64,000 nucleotides of DNA from Acetivibrio thermocellus ATCC 27405 (lineage in GTDB: Bacteria > Bacillota > Clostridia > Acetivibrionales > Acetivibrionaceae): the NCBI RefSeq assembly GCF_000015865.1, contig NC_009012.1:248001-312000 (forward strand), written 5' to 3'. Both the position numbers and the translations under genes were made by a program. Positions 27,492 through 36,868 of this stretch are shown here, in pieces (the stretch's first letter is position 1; every line of letters begins with the position of its first letter). A model generated the notes under the pieces. It was not told where the DNA came from. It searched no databases and worked only from the letters and a program-made list of their open reading frames with translations.

Positions 27492-27932
27492 ATGCTTAAG
27501 CATTCGTCAATATGTTTGTTTTTAAGTTCGGTTTTTGTAATTTTACTTTTTTCAGAATGTCAGACAGGAAACAACTGGGAAGTTTCGCAACGCTCTGTTA
27601 TAATGATGCAGAGTTTTTCATTCATTGCGAAGATATTCTACATAATAAGTATTACTATTTTTATTATGAATCTTAAGAACTATATTAAAATTAGAAATAG
27701 ATTGAAGTTCATAATGATAATATGGTTTCTATTATTGGCAGTGCCACTTATAATAGTCCAGTTAAATGGCATCCCGGTTGATTCGTTGAGAATAGTTGGC
27801 ACTGAGTTTTTTAGACAGTCATATATTGTTGAACTTGTGGGAATGGGGACCAGTCTGATTTTTCTTGTTATATTGCTTATTGTTTTTCGGGGTAGACAAG
27901 CAATTGATGAGACAACGGAATCCAAGGATTGA
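27492..27932 (+). CDS. Multi-pass membrane protein of unknown function
   Basis: 146 residues with four hydrophobic segments (about 5-22, 40-62, 75-95, 115-135). ATG 27492 is preferred over an in-frame ATG 39 nt upstream because AAAAAGGAG lies directly ahead of it. No family recognised. It is followed 107 nt later by the epimerase gene. Confidence 0.55.
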   Translation: MLKHSSICLFLSSVFVILLFSECQTGNNWEVSQRSVIMMQSFSFIAKIFYIISITIFIMNLKNYIKIRNRLKFIMIIWFLLLAVPLIIVQLNGIPVDSLRIVGTEFFRQSYIVELVGMGTSLIFLVILLIVFRGRQAIDETTESKD

Positions 27933-28039
27933 TTTATAGGTAACCGATAATAAACCCTTTGCATATTAATAATTATGCAGCTTAAACACAGCAGAGCATT
28001 AAGCAAATGACTTAACTTTGATGCAAAGGGGATGGACTG

Positions 28040-29059
28040 ATGGAAGGAGTAATATTAGTCACCGGTGCGGCAGGCTTTATCGGTTTCCACTTGGTACAGC
28101 GCTTGTTAAAAGAGGGTTGTAACGTCGTAGGTATAGATAATTTAAATGAGTATTACGATGTTAAACTGAAAAAAGACCGCCTGAAATTGTTAAGTGAAAA
28201 TAAAAACTTTGTATTCCGCAAAGTTGACATAAAAAACAAAAAGGCAGTGGACCGTATCTTTGAAACCTATCGGCCTTCCTATGTAATCAATCTTGCGGCA
28301 CAAGCGGGAGTGCGTTATTCCATTGAAAATCCCTATGCCTACGTGGATTCAAATTTGGTAGGATTTGTGAACATTCTTGAGGCTTGCCGAAAATACCCTG
28401 TGAAGCACCTTATCTATGCTTCATCAAGTTCGGTATACGGGGGAAACAAAGTTTCGCCGTTTTCCACCAGACATAATGTGGACCATCCTGTGTCTCTTTA
28501 TGCAGCCACAAAAAAATCCAATGAATTGCTGGCCCATACCTACAGTCATCTTTTCGGCATTCCCACAACAGGGCTGAGGTTTTTTACCGTTTACGGCCCC
28601 TGGGGAAGACCGGATATGGCGTATTTCTCATTTACAAAAGATATTTTAAGCGGAAACCCCATTAAAGTGTTCAATTATGGTAAAATGGAAAGAGACTTTA
28701 CTTATATTGATGATGTGGTGGAAGGAATTGTAAAATTAATTGACAGAATCCCGACGCCTAATGAAAACTGGGATGAAACTAAAGATGACATAAGTACCAG
28801 TTTTGCACCGTACAAAATCTACAATATCGGCAACAACAATCCTGTTCCGTTAATGAATTTCATAAGTGTTTTAGAGTCAGCTCTTGGTAAGGTTGCAAAA
28901 AAAGTATATTTGGATTTGCAACCCGGCGATGTGCTCAGAACCTATGCGGATATTTCCGACCTTGAAAGGGATATAAATTTCAAGCCGTCCACAAGTATTG
29001 AAGACGGGCTTCGAAAATTTGTACAGTGGTACAAGGAGTATTATAAAGCTGAAATTTAG
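28040..29059 (+). CDS. Nucleotide-sugar epimerase, UDP-glucuronate 4-epimerase type
   Basis: 339 residues of the extended short-chain dehydrogenase fold. The NAD-binding TGAAGFIGFHL (about 7-17), the family-typical GIDNLNEYYDVKLKKDRL (about 35-52), NLAAQAGVRYS (about 85) and the catalytic YAATKKS (about 155) are all present. The NLNEYYDVKLK stretch is characteristic of UDP-glucuronate 4-epimerases (UDP-glucuronate to UDP-galacturonate), feeding surface polysaccharide. Substrate is inferred from similarity only. It starts after a run of Gs; no polysaccharide cluster surrounds it. Confidence 0.88.
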   Translation: MEGVILVTGAAGFIGFHLVQRLLKEGCNVVGIDNLNEYYDVKLKKDRLKLLSENKNFVFRKVDIKNKKAVDRIFETYRPSYVINLAAQAGVRYSIENPYAYVDSNLVGFVNILEACRKYPVKHLIYASSSSVYGGNKVSPFSTRHNVDHPVSLYAATKKSNELLAHTYSHLFGIPTTGLRFFTVYGPWGRPDMAYFSFTKDILSGNPIKVFNYGKMERDFTYIDDVVEGIVKLIDRIPTPNENWDETKDDISTSFAPYKIYNIGNNNPVPLMNFISVLESALGKVAKKVYLDLQPGDVLRTYADISDLERDINFKPSTSIEDGLRKFVQWYKEYYKAEI

Positions 29060-29206
29060 CAAGAAATTTTTAGAGACAAACAGCGTAAAATAAGTTAAAA
29101 TTATATTTAACAAAAATTTTTATTTTTTTAAATAGACTTGTAAATGATAAAAAAGTCCGGATTTTAAAATACGCATATAATATTTATGCATGCAAAAGGA
29201 GTTAAT

Positions 29207-30913
29207 ATGATTAAAAGATTTATAGTGTTTTTTTCAATTTTACTTGTTTTAATTATACCGACGTGTGTAAAGGTGGATGCGTCCGATATTGCCAATCTTG
29301 GTTTTGTTGAAACCGATGTTATTTTGCAGCCTGACGGCAAGGCCATTGTCTCCTACACCGTGCGTTACAACCTGGTGCCGGGAAAGACAATGCTGGCATT
29401 TACCATGTCAGGGTTTGACAAGCTTAGCCCTGTTTTTGACACGGAAAATGCATGGGTTATAACTGACGACAACACCTCTTATCCCATCGATATAGTTAAT
29501 CTCGGCAATGGTTACTATGACATTATAAATTCAGGCAATAAAAGGCTGGGAGGAGAGTACCTCACCTACAAATTTCGTTTTGTTGCCGATATGGCTGCGG
29601 CCGGATATTTGAAAAAGACCACTGCCGAGGACGGACGAAGGCTTGTGGTGTTTGACTGGGCCCCTACCCAATGGGAGGAGGCAATGGAACATTATACTGT
29701 TACCGTAAACTATCCTTTGGCTTTCCCGAAAGAATCCGGCACAAGGGAAGAAGTTGAAAGTTTTCTTCTTGAGCATGACTTTGCCACGGAGAAGTGGATG
29801 AATGAAAAATACCTTATTGACTACAGGGTTCAGGTGCTGGATGGGACTCCGAGAGTTCAGATTTTGCTTCACAAGGAGAATTTGGCGGCTTATGACAAGT
29901 TTGAAATTAAACAGTACATTACAGAGGATATTTTTAATATAGATGATCCGGCAGATATTGATTTTACGCCGAATGAGTTTGGGAAAGGACCTTTCGACCG
30001 GTACGAAGAAAATATGGACAGGCAGCCGGAGAATGTGAACAATGGCTCTGAAGGCAGAATAATTTTATTGACAATCTTAATCGGACTTTTTGTAATGATC
30101 TACATAATAGTGGGAAGGAAGCACAGTTCCGTGATGAAAGCCCGGGAGACTTTGGATCAGATTCAATGGGCAAGGCAGGATTGGGATCCTCCAAAGATTG
30201 AAATAGCTTCGTTCAGGAAGGACGGAACTGTTGCCACCGGGCTTGATGCCGTTGAGATAGCACTTATAATAGGGATTCCCTATAAGAGGATTATTTCGGT
30301 TATTATTTCAAAACTTGTAGAGCAAGGGTTTCTTGAGGAAATTTCGGAAGAACCCCTGCGGGTGCGCCGCATTGAACATGACAATGCGTCAGCGGTCCTG
30401 AATGAATACGAATTAATGGTGTATGAAGCTGCAAAAGACGGAGAGATTGACGAGACGGAAATAGAAAATATAATTCAAAGATTGACGGATAATGTGCGGC
30501 AAAAGACGTGGGACTGCGACATTGAGGCCACCCGGAAGTACTATGCCGATAAAATGTCCGAGCTTTTGAAAAAGGAAAATGCGGACCCGGCACAGGCGGC
30601 AGACAATTCATATACCGGAGATGATTATATTTACGCCTGGCCGTACTGGTATTATTTCCACAGCGGTTTGGTGTATCACAGACAGAGAGACCGCCATGAA
30701 AGATATGAAAGGTCTGTACCGGTCAATCCGGGCAGGTTGTCGTTTAATTCAGCTTTAGACCCCGACACAGGCGCTTTTGCGTGCCATTCTGCGTGTCACT
30801 CGGCATGTCATGATGCGTGCCATTCGGCATGTCATTCGGCATGCCATTCTGCGTGTCACTCAGCCTGCCATTCGGCTTGTCACTCTGCTTGTGTAAGCGG
30901 GGGTGCAAGATGA
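29207..30913 (+). CDS. DUF2207-type membrane protein with a (CHSA)n C-terminal tail; likely radical SAM substrate
   Basis: 568 residues. Signal peptide (about 1-26), an extracytoplasmic beta domain (about 30-270) typical of DUF2207, one transmembrane helix (about 285-304), then a cytoplasmic region with a winged-helix-like part ([20 protein letters not shown]) and an aromatic segment ([12 protein letters not shown]). The last 44 residues are unique: nine ACH(S/D) units and one ACVS (525-564), then GGAR. The ten cysteines are exactly four residues apart, on the cytoplasmic side, where the adjacent radical SAM enzyme could act. The start ATG 29207 follows AAAAGGAG; an in-frame upstream ATG overlaps this site. 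The stop overlaps the enzyme gene by 4 nt. Confidence 0.85.
   Translation: MIKRFIVFFSILLVLIIPTCVKVDASDIANLGFVETDVILQPDGKAIVSYTVRYNLVPGKTMLAFTMSGFDKLSPVFDTENAWVITDDNTSYPIDIVNLGNGYYDIINSGNKRLGGEYLTYKFRFVADMAAAGYLKKTTAEDGRRLVVFDWAPTQWEEAMEHYTVTVNYPLAFPKESGTREEVESFLLEHDFATEKWMNEKYLIDYRVQVLDGTPRVQILLHKENLAAYDKFEIKQYITEDIFNIDDPADIDFTPNEFGKGPFDRYEENMDRQPENVNNGSEGRIILLTILIGLFVMIYIIVGRKHSSVMKARETLDQIQWARQDWDPPKIEIASFRKDGTVATGLDAVEIALIIGIPYKRIISVIISKLVEQGFLEEISEEPLRVRRIEHDNASAVLNEYELMVYEAAKDGEIDETEIENIIQRLTDNVRQKTWDCDIEATRKYYADKMSELLKKENADPAQAADNSYTGDDYIYAWPYWYYFHSGLVYHRQRDRHERYERSVPVNPGRLSFNSALDPDTGAFACHSACHSACHDACHSACHSACHSACHSACHSACHSACVSGGAR
30779..30898 (+). repeat. Ten 12-bp repeats encoding Ala-Cys-His-Ser units
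   Basis: Ten tandem codon quartets; unit 3 has Asp in place of Ser and unit 10 reads ACVS. Third codon positions vary freely (TGC/TGT, CAT/CAC, GCG/GCA/GCC/GCT, TCT/TCG/TCA), so the protein repeat is kept by selection and is not a fresh DNA slippage product. Confidence 0.95.
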
Positions 30914-32247
30914 CGAAGACTGAGAAAAAACTGGCCTGGGTTGATGGGTTTATTGCCCGGATAAAACCGTATGTATATGTCAGGCTTAAAGACAATGTGC
31001 TGATTCGTATGCCCAATGAAGCGTTTAAGCTGAATACCACCGGAGCAAGGGTTATTGACCACATTCTTAAAGGTGGTTCGGTGTATGATTTTGTAAAGAT
31101 ACGCCCTGACGCCCGGGAAACCGAGATGCAGCTTGAACTTTTTTTCGTGGATTTTTTGCGGGTGTGGAACAAGGAAGTCTGTGAGAATTACACAACTGCT
31201 GCGGTACACAGGGTTGAATTCAGTAAGGGATATATTGAGCTTCCTGTCTTGTCGGAAGTTGCTCTTACCTATGCCTGCAATATAAAATGCCGTTTTTGTT
31301 ATGCCGGATGTACCAAGGTAAAAAAGAACAGGGAGCTTGACAAGGAAGGATTTAAAAAGGTTCTTGACATTATCCGGTACGAGGCTGAGGTACCCAGTGT
31401 ATCCTTTACGGGAGGGGAGCCTCTTCTTAACAAAAATCTTCCCGAACTTATAAAATATGCCTCGAAGGCCAACGGGATGAGAGTTAACCTTATAACCAAC
31501 GGCACGCTGATAACTACCAAAAAAGCAAAAGAGCTTGCCAGGGCAGGTCTTGCGTCGGCGCAGGTGAGTATTGAATCTCCGTATGCTTCGGAGCATGATT
31601 CCATTACGGGAGTGCCGGGTTCCCATGAGGCCTCGATATCGGGATTTAAAGCCCTTAAGGCAGCAGGAGTTGCGGTTCATCCTCACTTTACGATTTGCAG
31701 GCTGAATCAAAAATCAGCCGTTGAATATCCGGAGTTTTGCAAAGAGATAGGTTCTGACAGGTTCTCTGCCAATCTTATTATACCTGCGGGGCGGGGCGAT
31801 GACGCTGAATTGACAATTCGTTATCGTGATATTGGAAAAATAGTGGAGGATATACGAAAAAAGGCTTTAGAGGCCGGTGTTAAATTTATGTGGTATTCTC
31901 CAACTCCACTGTGCTTGTTTAATCCAATTCCTGTGGGGCTTGGCAATAAAGGATGCAGTGCCTGTGAAGGATTGCTTTCCGTCGATCCTGAAGGAAATGT
32001 TCTGCCATGTTCAAGCTGGGCGGAGCCTGTGGGGAATTTGCTGGATGAAGGCTTTGAAGCCGTATGGTTTAAAAAGCGCTCCAAATGGATAAGGGACAAG
32101 GAAGCCGCACCTGAAAAGTGCAAGGATTGCAAACATTTTGCGGTATGTCAGGGAGCCTGTCCCCTGTATTTCAATATACATGGATACGAAGAGCTTTATG
32201 ATTCATGGAAATCTTTTGGTTTATGTAAGGAAAGGAGTAGCGTATGA
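30910..32247 (+). CDS. Radical SAM/SPASM peptide-modifying enzyme with PqqD-like N-terminus
   Basis: 445 residues. N-terminal about 20-85 ([20 protein letters not shown]) resembles the PqqD/RRE peptide-recognition fold. The radical SAM cluster motif CNIKCRFC gives Cys123, Cys127 and Cys130. The C-terminus has a textbook SPASM pattern: Cys335, Cys349, Cys352 and Cys367, then C404-x2-C407-x5-C413-x3-C417 and Cys439, binding auxiliary Fe-S clusters. Such enzymes make thioether or C-C crosslinks in peptides. ATG 30910 overlaps the stop of the Cys-repeat gene (ATGA), so translation is coupled; the repeats are the probable substrate. The enzyme stop again overlaps the next gene by 4 nt. Confidence 0.9.
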   Translation: MTKTEKKLAWVDGFIARIKPYVYVRLKDNVLIRMPNEAFKLNTTGARVIDHILKGGSVYDFVKIRPDARETEMQLELFFVDFLRVWNKEVCENYTTAAVHRVEFSKGYIELPVLSEVALTYACNIKCRFCYAGCTKVKKNRELDKEGFKKVLDIIRYEAEVPSVSFTGGEPLLNKNLPELIKYASKANGMRVNLITNGTLITTKKAKELARAGLASAQVSIESPYASEHDSITGVPGSHEASISGFKALKAAGVAVHPHFTICRLNQKSAVEYPEFCKEIGSDRFSANLIIPAGRGDDAELTIRYRDIGKIVEDIRKKALEAGVKFMWYSPTPLCLFNPIPVGLGNKGCSACEGLLSVDPEGNVLPCSSWAEPVGNLLDEGFEAVWFKKRSKWIRDKEAAPEKCKDCKHFAVCQGACPLYFNIHGYEELYDSWKSFGLCKERSSV

Positions 32248-33239
32248 GTGGCTTGAGTCGTATACCGGGTTTTCCGTCTCCGGAAAGAGAGGATAGTTTG
32301 AAATTTTATGTGCTAAATAGTCTTCCATATTCGGCGAGGATGATTATATATTTACTGCTTGTAGCCTTTGGCTTTTTAATTCAGTATATAACGATGAATC
32401 CGTGGCCCGGGGCTTTTTTGTTGATTTGTGCAACGATTTTGGGTTTTGTTCGTGGTTTTGACGGTCATGACAGGATTAAAGGTTTTAAAACCGACAAAAA
32501 TTGGACGACTGTTGACATGGACCGAATTCATGAAATCAGAAATCTTGATTATGCGATAACAAAATGGGACAGAGATGTTTTTGACATAAGCAATGCGTCA
32601 GGAGCTTTGGTGTTTGTATTCTTTATGGCTGTTTTGTTTGTGCTCTCACTGATTATGTTTACGATACCGGGATGTTTTCGGGTGGGAATGATTTTAATAA
32701 CGGATTCGGCTGTCCTTGTACTGCCTGTGTGGTTTAGTGGAATACGACGGGTTTTTAAACAGCGGAAACTCATGATAAAAATTGATATTATTCAAGATAT
32801 GGAGAAATATTTCGCAACTGTCAGGAAGGAAGGAGAACATTTCAAGCCTGCATTGCTGCTTGCCCGGAACAGAAAAGGAGAGTGTATGCCGAAAGATGCG
32901 CGTTTTACCGTTTTCTTTGACGGTATGCCGGCTGATTTTTACGGTGTCCAGGCGCAGATAAACATAAATGAGGTGCAGGGAGGGTATTATCCGTATTTCT
33001 ATTGTGTTATACCCGCTAAAACGGGATTTGGACTTCGAGAGTTTTTAAATAGAATTCAAAAGGGTAAAAATATTGTTGTAGAGTTTCAGGAAGACGGACA
33101 GGCAGAGGTAATTGTCATTCGACAGTATACTACGAAGACATCGGGATATCACACAGACACGAAAAGTTGCAAAAATATACTTGTTACGGCCCTTGCGGCT
33201 GCAAGAATTATACTTGAAGCAAAACGGAATGGTTTGTAA
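32244..33239 (+). CDS. Unknown membrane protein coupled to the radical SAM gene
   Basis: 331 residues with four hydrophobic segments in two pairs (about 32-52, 56-73, 120-142, 146-165). A cytoplasmic C-terminal half (about 180-331) looks alpha/beta (FTVFFDGMPADFYGVQAQININ, KTGFGLREFL) and carries no catalytic motif I recognise. The start overlaps the radical SAM stop (ATGA), implying translation in fixed ratio. It may hold the modified protein or sense its state; this is inference. No family recognised. Confidence 0.75.
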   Translation: MSGLSRIPGFPSPEREDSLKFYVLNSLPYSARMIIYLLLVAFGFLIQYITMNPWPGAFLLICATILGFVRGFDGHDRIKGFKTDKNWTTVDMDRIHEIRNLDYAITKWDRDVFDISNASGALVFVFFMAVLFVLSLIMFTIPGCFRVGMILITDSAVLVLPVWFSGIRRVFKQRKLMIKIDIIQDMEKYFATVRKEGEHFKPALLLARNRKGECMPKDARFTVFFDGMPADFYGVQAQININEVQGGYYPYFYCVIPAKTGFGLREFLNRIQKGKNIVVEFQEDGQAEVIVIRQYTTKTSGYHTDTKSCKNILVTALAAARIILEAKRNGL

Positions 33240-33254
33240 GAGGTGACTTTGACA

Positions 33255-33845
33255 ATGAGCCGGACATCACAACTGCGTTTGTACAATCCCACATTGGAGA
33301 CGGAAAGGCTTATTTTAAGGAAGCTTAAAATTTCTGATGATAAAGATATATTTGAATATGCAAAGGATCCCGAAGTATCCAGATATGTAACCTGGGAGCC
33401 GCACAAGTCCATTGAGGATGCCAGAGCGTTTATCAATTGGAATCTTGAACGTTACAACAAAGGTGAAATCGGCGAGTGGGCCATTGAGCTTAAAGAAACT
33501 GGAAGAGTAATCGGAAGTATCGGATTTGTGGAGCTTGACAGGATAAATTTTTGTGGAACAGTGGGATATGCCCTGTCAAGGAAATACTGGGGCAAGGGTA
33601 TTATGACTGAAGCGGTCAGGCGTATAATTCGTTTTGCTTTTGAAGAAATGGGATTAAACAGAGTTGAAGCGGTGCACATTCCTGAAAATGAAGCATCGGG
33701 AAGGGTAATGCAAAAAGCGGGAATGATGTATGAAGGGCTGCTTCGCCAAAGGATGTTTGCAAAAGGAAGGTTTTGGGACTTAAAGCAGTATGCCATTATA
33801 AAAGATGATGTCCAGTTACAGGGATTGCAACAGGAAATATCTTAA
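33255..33845 (+). CDS. GNAT acetyltransferase, RimJ/RimL type
   Basis: About 196 residues of the GNAT fold: LETERLILRKLKISDD start, GEWAIELKETGRVIGSIGF core strands, then the acetyl-CoA loop YWGKGIMTEAVRRIIRFAF and NRVEAVHIPENEASGRVMQKAGM. It acetylates an amino group, in the family often a protein N-terminus. ATG 33255 with AGAGGTGA upstream is preferred over GTG 33243. It lies 15 nt after the membrane protein gene and is probably the last gene of the radical SAM operon; a link to that pathway is plausible but unproven. Confidence 0.88.
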   Translation: MSRTSQLRLYNPTLETERLILRKLKISDDKDIFEYAKDPEVSRYVTWEPHKSIEDARAFINWNLERYNKGEIGEWAIELKETGRVIGSIGFVELDRINFCGTVGYALSRKYWGKGIMTEAVRRIIRFAFEEMGLNRVEAVHIPENEASGRVMQKAGMMYEGLLRQRMFAKGRFWDLKQYAIIKDDVQLQGLQQEIS

Positions 33846-33868
33846 TAATAATCTCAATGGAATTATTC

Positions 33869-33897
33869 TTGACATGGAAAATTTAATCTGATAATAT
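33869..33897 (+). promoter_or_regulatory. Promoter of the second T-box leader
   Basis: TTGACA at 33869-33874, a 17-bp spacer and TAATAT at 33892-33897, about 25 bp before T-box stem I. Confidence 0.75.
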
Positions 33898-33919
33898 AAC
33901 ATCAAAAATGGTAAAATGC

Positions 33920-34219
33920 GTTGACAGGGAGAAAGCACTGCCATAGCGTGTTCCAGAGAGCTGTTGGTTGCTGCAAAACAGTACACGGGCAGGTTGCGAG
34001 CTCGCCCTTGAGCAGTCAGCTGAAAGCCTGAAAAGCTTTTTAATTTTCGGGCAAGTAGGTGTGAACGGGTTTCTCGCCGTTACAACGAGAAGGCATTGAT
34101 TTGGGTATATATTCTGTTTCGATGCCGCAAAGGGGGTATTTTTATACCAAGAAGAGTGGTACCACGGAAGAAACTGGCTTTCGTCTCTGACATTTATGTT
34201 ATGAGGTGAAGGCTTTTTT
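33920..34219 (+). promoter_or_regulatory. T-box riboswitch, specifier most likely CUC (Leu), ahead of an acyl-CoA synthetase fusion
   Basis: T-box core AAGAGTGGTACCACGG (34152-34167) with UGGU at 34157-34160. A terminator stem (34177-34187 with 34203-34213) is followed by T6. Stem I: AGGG 33926-33929 pairs with CCCT 34005-34008, CTGCC 33938-33942 pairs with GGCAG 33988-33992, and the typical AGAGAGCTG apical region is at 33955. Aligned with the Phe T-box in this window, the specifier position is CTC at 34001-34003. An offset of one or two bases would give another amino acid, so Leu is likely but not certain. Confidence 0.88.
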
Positions 34220-34264
34220 AATTCTTAAAAGTTTTTAAATACTGGTATTATAGGAGGAAATATT

Positions 34265-36796
34265 ATGAAAATTGCGTTTTCAACACTTGGTTGTCCTGAC
34301 TTCAGTTGGACGGACATTTATTCCATGGCTAAGGATTTTGGATTTAACGGTATCGAAATCCGTGGTCTTGGAAAGGAAATTTTCGCCGTGAAAGCACAGC
34401 CTTTTACCGAATCAGAGCTGCCTAAGACTTTAAAAAAGCTTTCGGAACTTCGTCTTGAAATTCCGTGCTTTTCTTCGGGATGCTGTTTGAAGTTTTCCGA
34501 GAATGCCGAGAAAAATTATGAGGAGATTGTAGAGTATATTACGCTTGCTTCCAAAACAGGAACTCCTTTTGTCCGTGTTCTTGGCGACCTTGAGCCGGAA
34601 CCTCAGGGAGAAGTTGATGACAATGTTGTTATTGAGGCACTGAAAAAACTTGCCCCCATTGCGGAAGAAAAAGGTGTAACGCTTCTTGTGGAAACCAATG
34701 GTGTATATTCCGACACAAAACGTCTGTGTGAGCTGCTTGACAATGTGGCCAGTGATGCAGTGGCGGCTTTGTGGGATGTACACCACCCGTATAGATTTGC
34801 CGGTGAGACTCCCGGAAAGACGGTGCAAAATCTTGGAGCATACATTAAATATGTACATATCAAGGACTCGGTTGTTGAAAACGGAAAAATTCATTATCGC
34901 ATGCTTGGTGAAGGTGATTTGCCAATTGACGATATCATGATGGCACTTCGTTCAATCAACTATGAAGGATACATTTCTCTGGAATGGGTTAAACGGTGGG
35001 CTGCGGACCTCGACGATGCCGGAGTTGTCTTCCCCAATTTTGCAAATTACATGAGCCGCTACATTAAAAAAAGCGAAGTGAGAGGGCGCTTGTTTGACAA
35101 TGCGAGAAAGACCGGAAAGTATATTTGGGAGAAAGACACGCTTATTGATTTGACATTCCCTCAGCTTTTGGACCGTGTTGTTGAAGAGTTTCCCGACCAG
35201 TATGCCTTCAAGTATACCACAACCGATTATACCCGGACTTATGCCCAGTTCAGGGATGATGTCGATACTTTTGCAAGATCCCTGATAGCTCTGGGAGTAA
35301 AACCGGGAGACCATGTTGCCATCTGGGCTACCAACGTACCCCAATGGTTTATTACATTCTGGGCGACAACTAAGATTGGAGCGGTGCTTGTCACCGTAAA
35401 CACCGCATATAAAATTTATGAGGTTGAATATCTTCTCCGTCAGTCGGATACCCACACACTGGTTATGATTGACGGATTTAAGGATTCGAATTATGTTGAA
35501 ATTATTAAAGAACTTTGCCCTGAGCTTGAAACGGCGGAGCCCGGAAAACCTCTGCATATCAAGAGGCTTCCTTTCCTGCGCAATATCATTACTATTGAGT
35601 CAAAACAAAAAGGCTGCATTTCGTGGGATGAAGCAATTGCCCTGGCGGAAAAAGTGCCTATTGAGGAGGTTCAACGCCGTGCTCTTGCGGTTAACAGGCA
35701 TGATGTCTGCAATATGCAGTATACTTCAGGAACCACCGGATTCCCAAAAGGTGTTATGCTTACCCATTACAATGTTATTAACAACGGAAAATGCATTGGA
35801 GACTGTATGGACCTTTCCACTGCCGACCGCATGCTGATCCAGGTTCCGATGTTCCACTGCTTTGGAATGGTGCTTTCAATGATAGCTTGTGTGACTCATG
35901 GTTCCACAATGTGTCCGATACCGTATTTTTCACCGAAGGTGGCTTTGGATTGTATTAACCGTGAGAAGATAACCGTCTGCAACGGTGTTCCGACGATGTT
36001 TATTGCAATGCTGGAACACGAAGATTTCAAAAAGACAGATTTCTCTCACATGAGAACGGGAATTATGGCCGGAAGCCCGTGTCCTGTAAAGGTTATGCAG
36101 GATGTGGTGGACAAGATGAACATGAAGGAGATAACCATTGTATACGGTCAGACTGAGGCTTCACCGGGCTGTACCCAGAGCCGTGTGGATGATCCTATTG
36201 AGGTGCGTGTGAATACTGTCGGACGTCCGCTTCCCGGTATTGAATGCAAGATTGTGGATCCTCAAACTGGTGAGGAATTGCCGGATAATACCGACGGAGA
36301 GTTTGTTGCCCGCGGATATAATATTATGAAAGGTTACTACAAGATGCCTGAAGCGACGGCGGCAGCAATTGACAAAGACGGCTGGCTCCATACCGGTGAC
36401 ATGGCAAGGCGTGATGAAAACGGCAACTACAAGATAACCGGCCGTATCAAGGACATGATAATACGTGGCGGTGAAAATATTTATCCGAAGGAAATTGAAG
36501 ACTTTATATACACTCATCCGAAAGTAAAGGATGTTCAGGTTATAGGTGTTCCCGACAAGCAATATGGTGAAGAGATTATGGCATGGGTAATCCTTAAGGA
36601 CGGCGAAACAATGACTGCCGAAGAGCTTCAGGAATATGTTCGCTCCAATATGGCAAAACACAAGACGCCTCGATACGTCAAATTTGTTACGGAATTCCCC
36701 ATGAATGCGGCAGGAAAGGTATTAAAGTACAAAATGCGTGAGATGGCAGTTGACATGTTGTCCCTCCATGAAGCCAATTCAATCGTTACGGCTTAA
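34265..36796 (+). CDS. Fusion of TIM-barrel sugar-phosphate isomerase-like domain and acyl-CoA synthetase
   Basis: 843 residues. About 1-275 is an AP-endonuclease-2/xylose-isomerase-like TIM barrel (FGFNGIEIRGLG; LVETNGVYSDT; LWDVHHPYRF; YVHIKDSV; GEGDLPID; GYISLEW), keeping the metal-binding Glu, Asp and His pattern. About 295-843 is an AMP-forming acyl-CoA synthetase: P-loop YTSGTTGFPKG at 486-496, YGQTEASPG, DGWLHTGDMARRDENG, KDMIIRGGENIYPKEIE and the catalytic Lys in NAAGKVLKYKM. It should activate a carboxylic acid to its CoA thioester; substrate unknown. A T-box controls it, which links it to amino-acid supply. No frameshift divides the two domains. Confidence 0.88.
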   Translation: MKIAFSTLGCPDFSWTDIYSMAKDFGFNGIEIRGLGKEIFAVKAQPFTESELPKTLKKLSELRLEIPCFSSGCCLKFSENAEKNYEEIVEYITLASKTGTPFVRVLGDLEPEPQGEVDDNVVIEALKKLAPIAEEKGVTLLVETNGVYSDTKRLCELLDNVASDAVAALWDVHHPYRFAGETPGKTVQNLGAYIKYVHIKDSVVENGKIHYRMLGEGDLPIDDIMMALRSINYEGYISLEWVKRWAADLDDAGVVFPNFANYMSRYIKKSEVRGRLFDNARKTGKYIWEKDTLIDLTFPQLLDRVVEEFPDQYAFKYTTTDYTRTYAQFRDDVDTFARSLIALGVKPGDHVAIWATNVPQWFITFWATTKIGAVLVTVNTAYKIYEVEYLLRQSDTHTLVMIDGFKDSNYVEIIKELCPELETAEPGKPLHIKRLPFLRNIITIESKQKGCISWDEAIALAEKVPIEEVQRRALAVNRHDVCNMQYTSGTTGFPKGVMLTHYNVINNGKCIGDCMDLSTADRMLIQVPMFHCFGMVLSMIACVTHGSTMCPIPYFSPKVALDCINREKITVCNGVPTMFIAMLEHEDFKKTDFSHMRTGIMAGSPCPVKVMQDVVDKMNMKEITIVYGQTEASPGCTQSRVDDPIEVRVNTVGRPLPGIECKIVDPQTGEELPDNTDGEFVARGYNIMKGYYKMPEATAAAIDKDGWLHTGDMARRDENGNYKITGRIKDMIIRGGENIYPKEIEDFIYTHPKVKDVQVIGVPDKQYGEEIMAWVILKDGETMTAEELQEYVRSNMAKHKTPRYVKFVTEFPMNAAGKVLKYKMREMAVDMLSLHEANSIVTA

Positions 36797-36819
36797 ACCG
36801 GATTAACTTTTTCAAACCT

Positions 36820-36868
36820 CGGTCAGGCTTCCGTGGTGTGTTTGTGTGGAGTCTGACCGGGTGTTTTT
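36820..36868 (+). terminator. Terminator after the synthetase fusion gene
   Basis: Stem CGGTCAG (36820-36826) pairs with CTGACCG (36853-36859), with a further CTTCC/GGAG helix inside, followed by GGTGTTTTT. Confidence 0.7.

Noticed and set aside
30817-30909. Upstream in-frame extension of the radical SAM gene (starting [11 protein letters not shown])
   Set aside because: This is the Cys-repeat DNA read in another frame; the ATG at 30910 overlapping the previous stop is the natural start.
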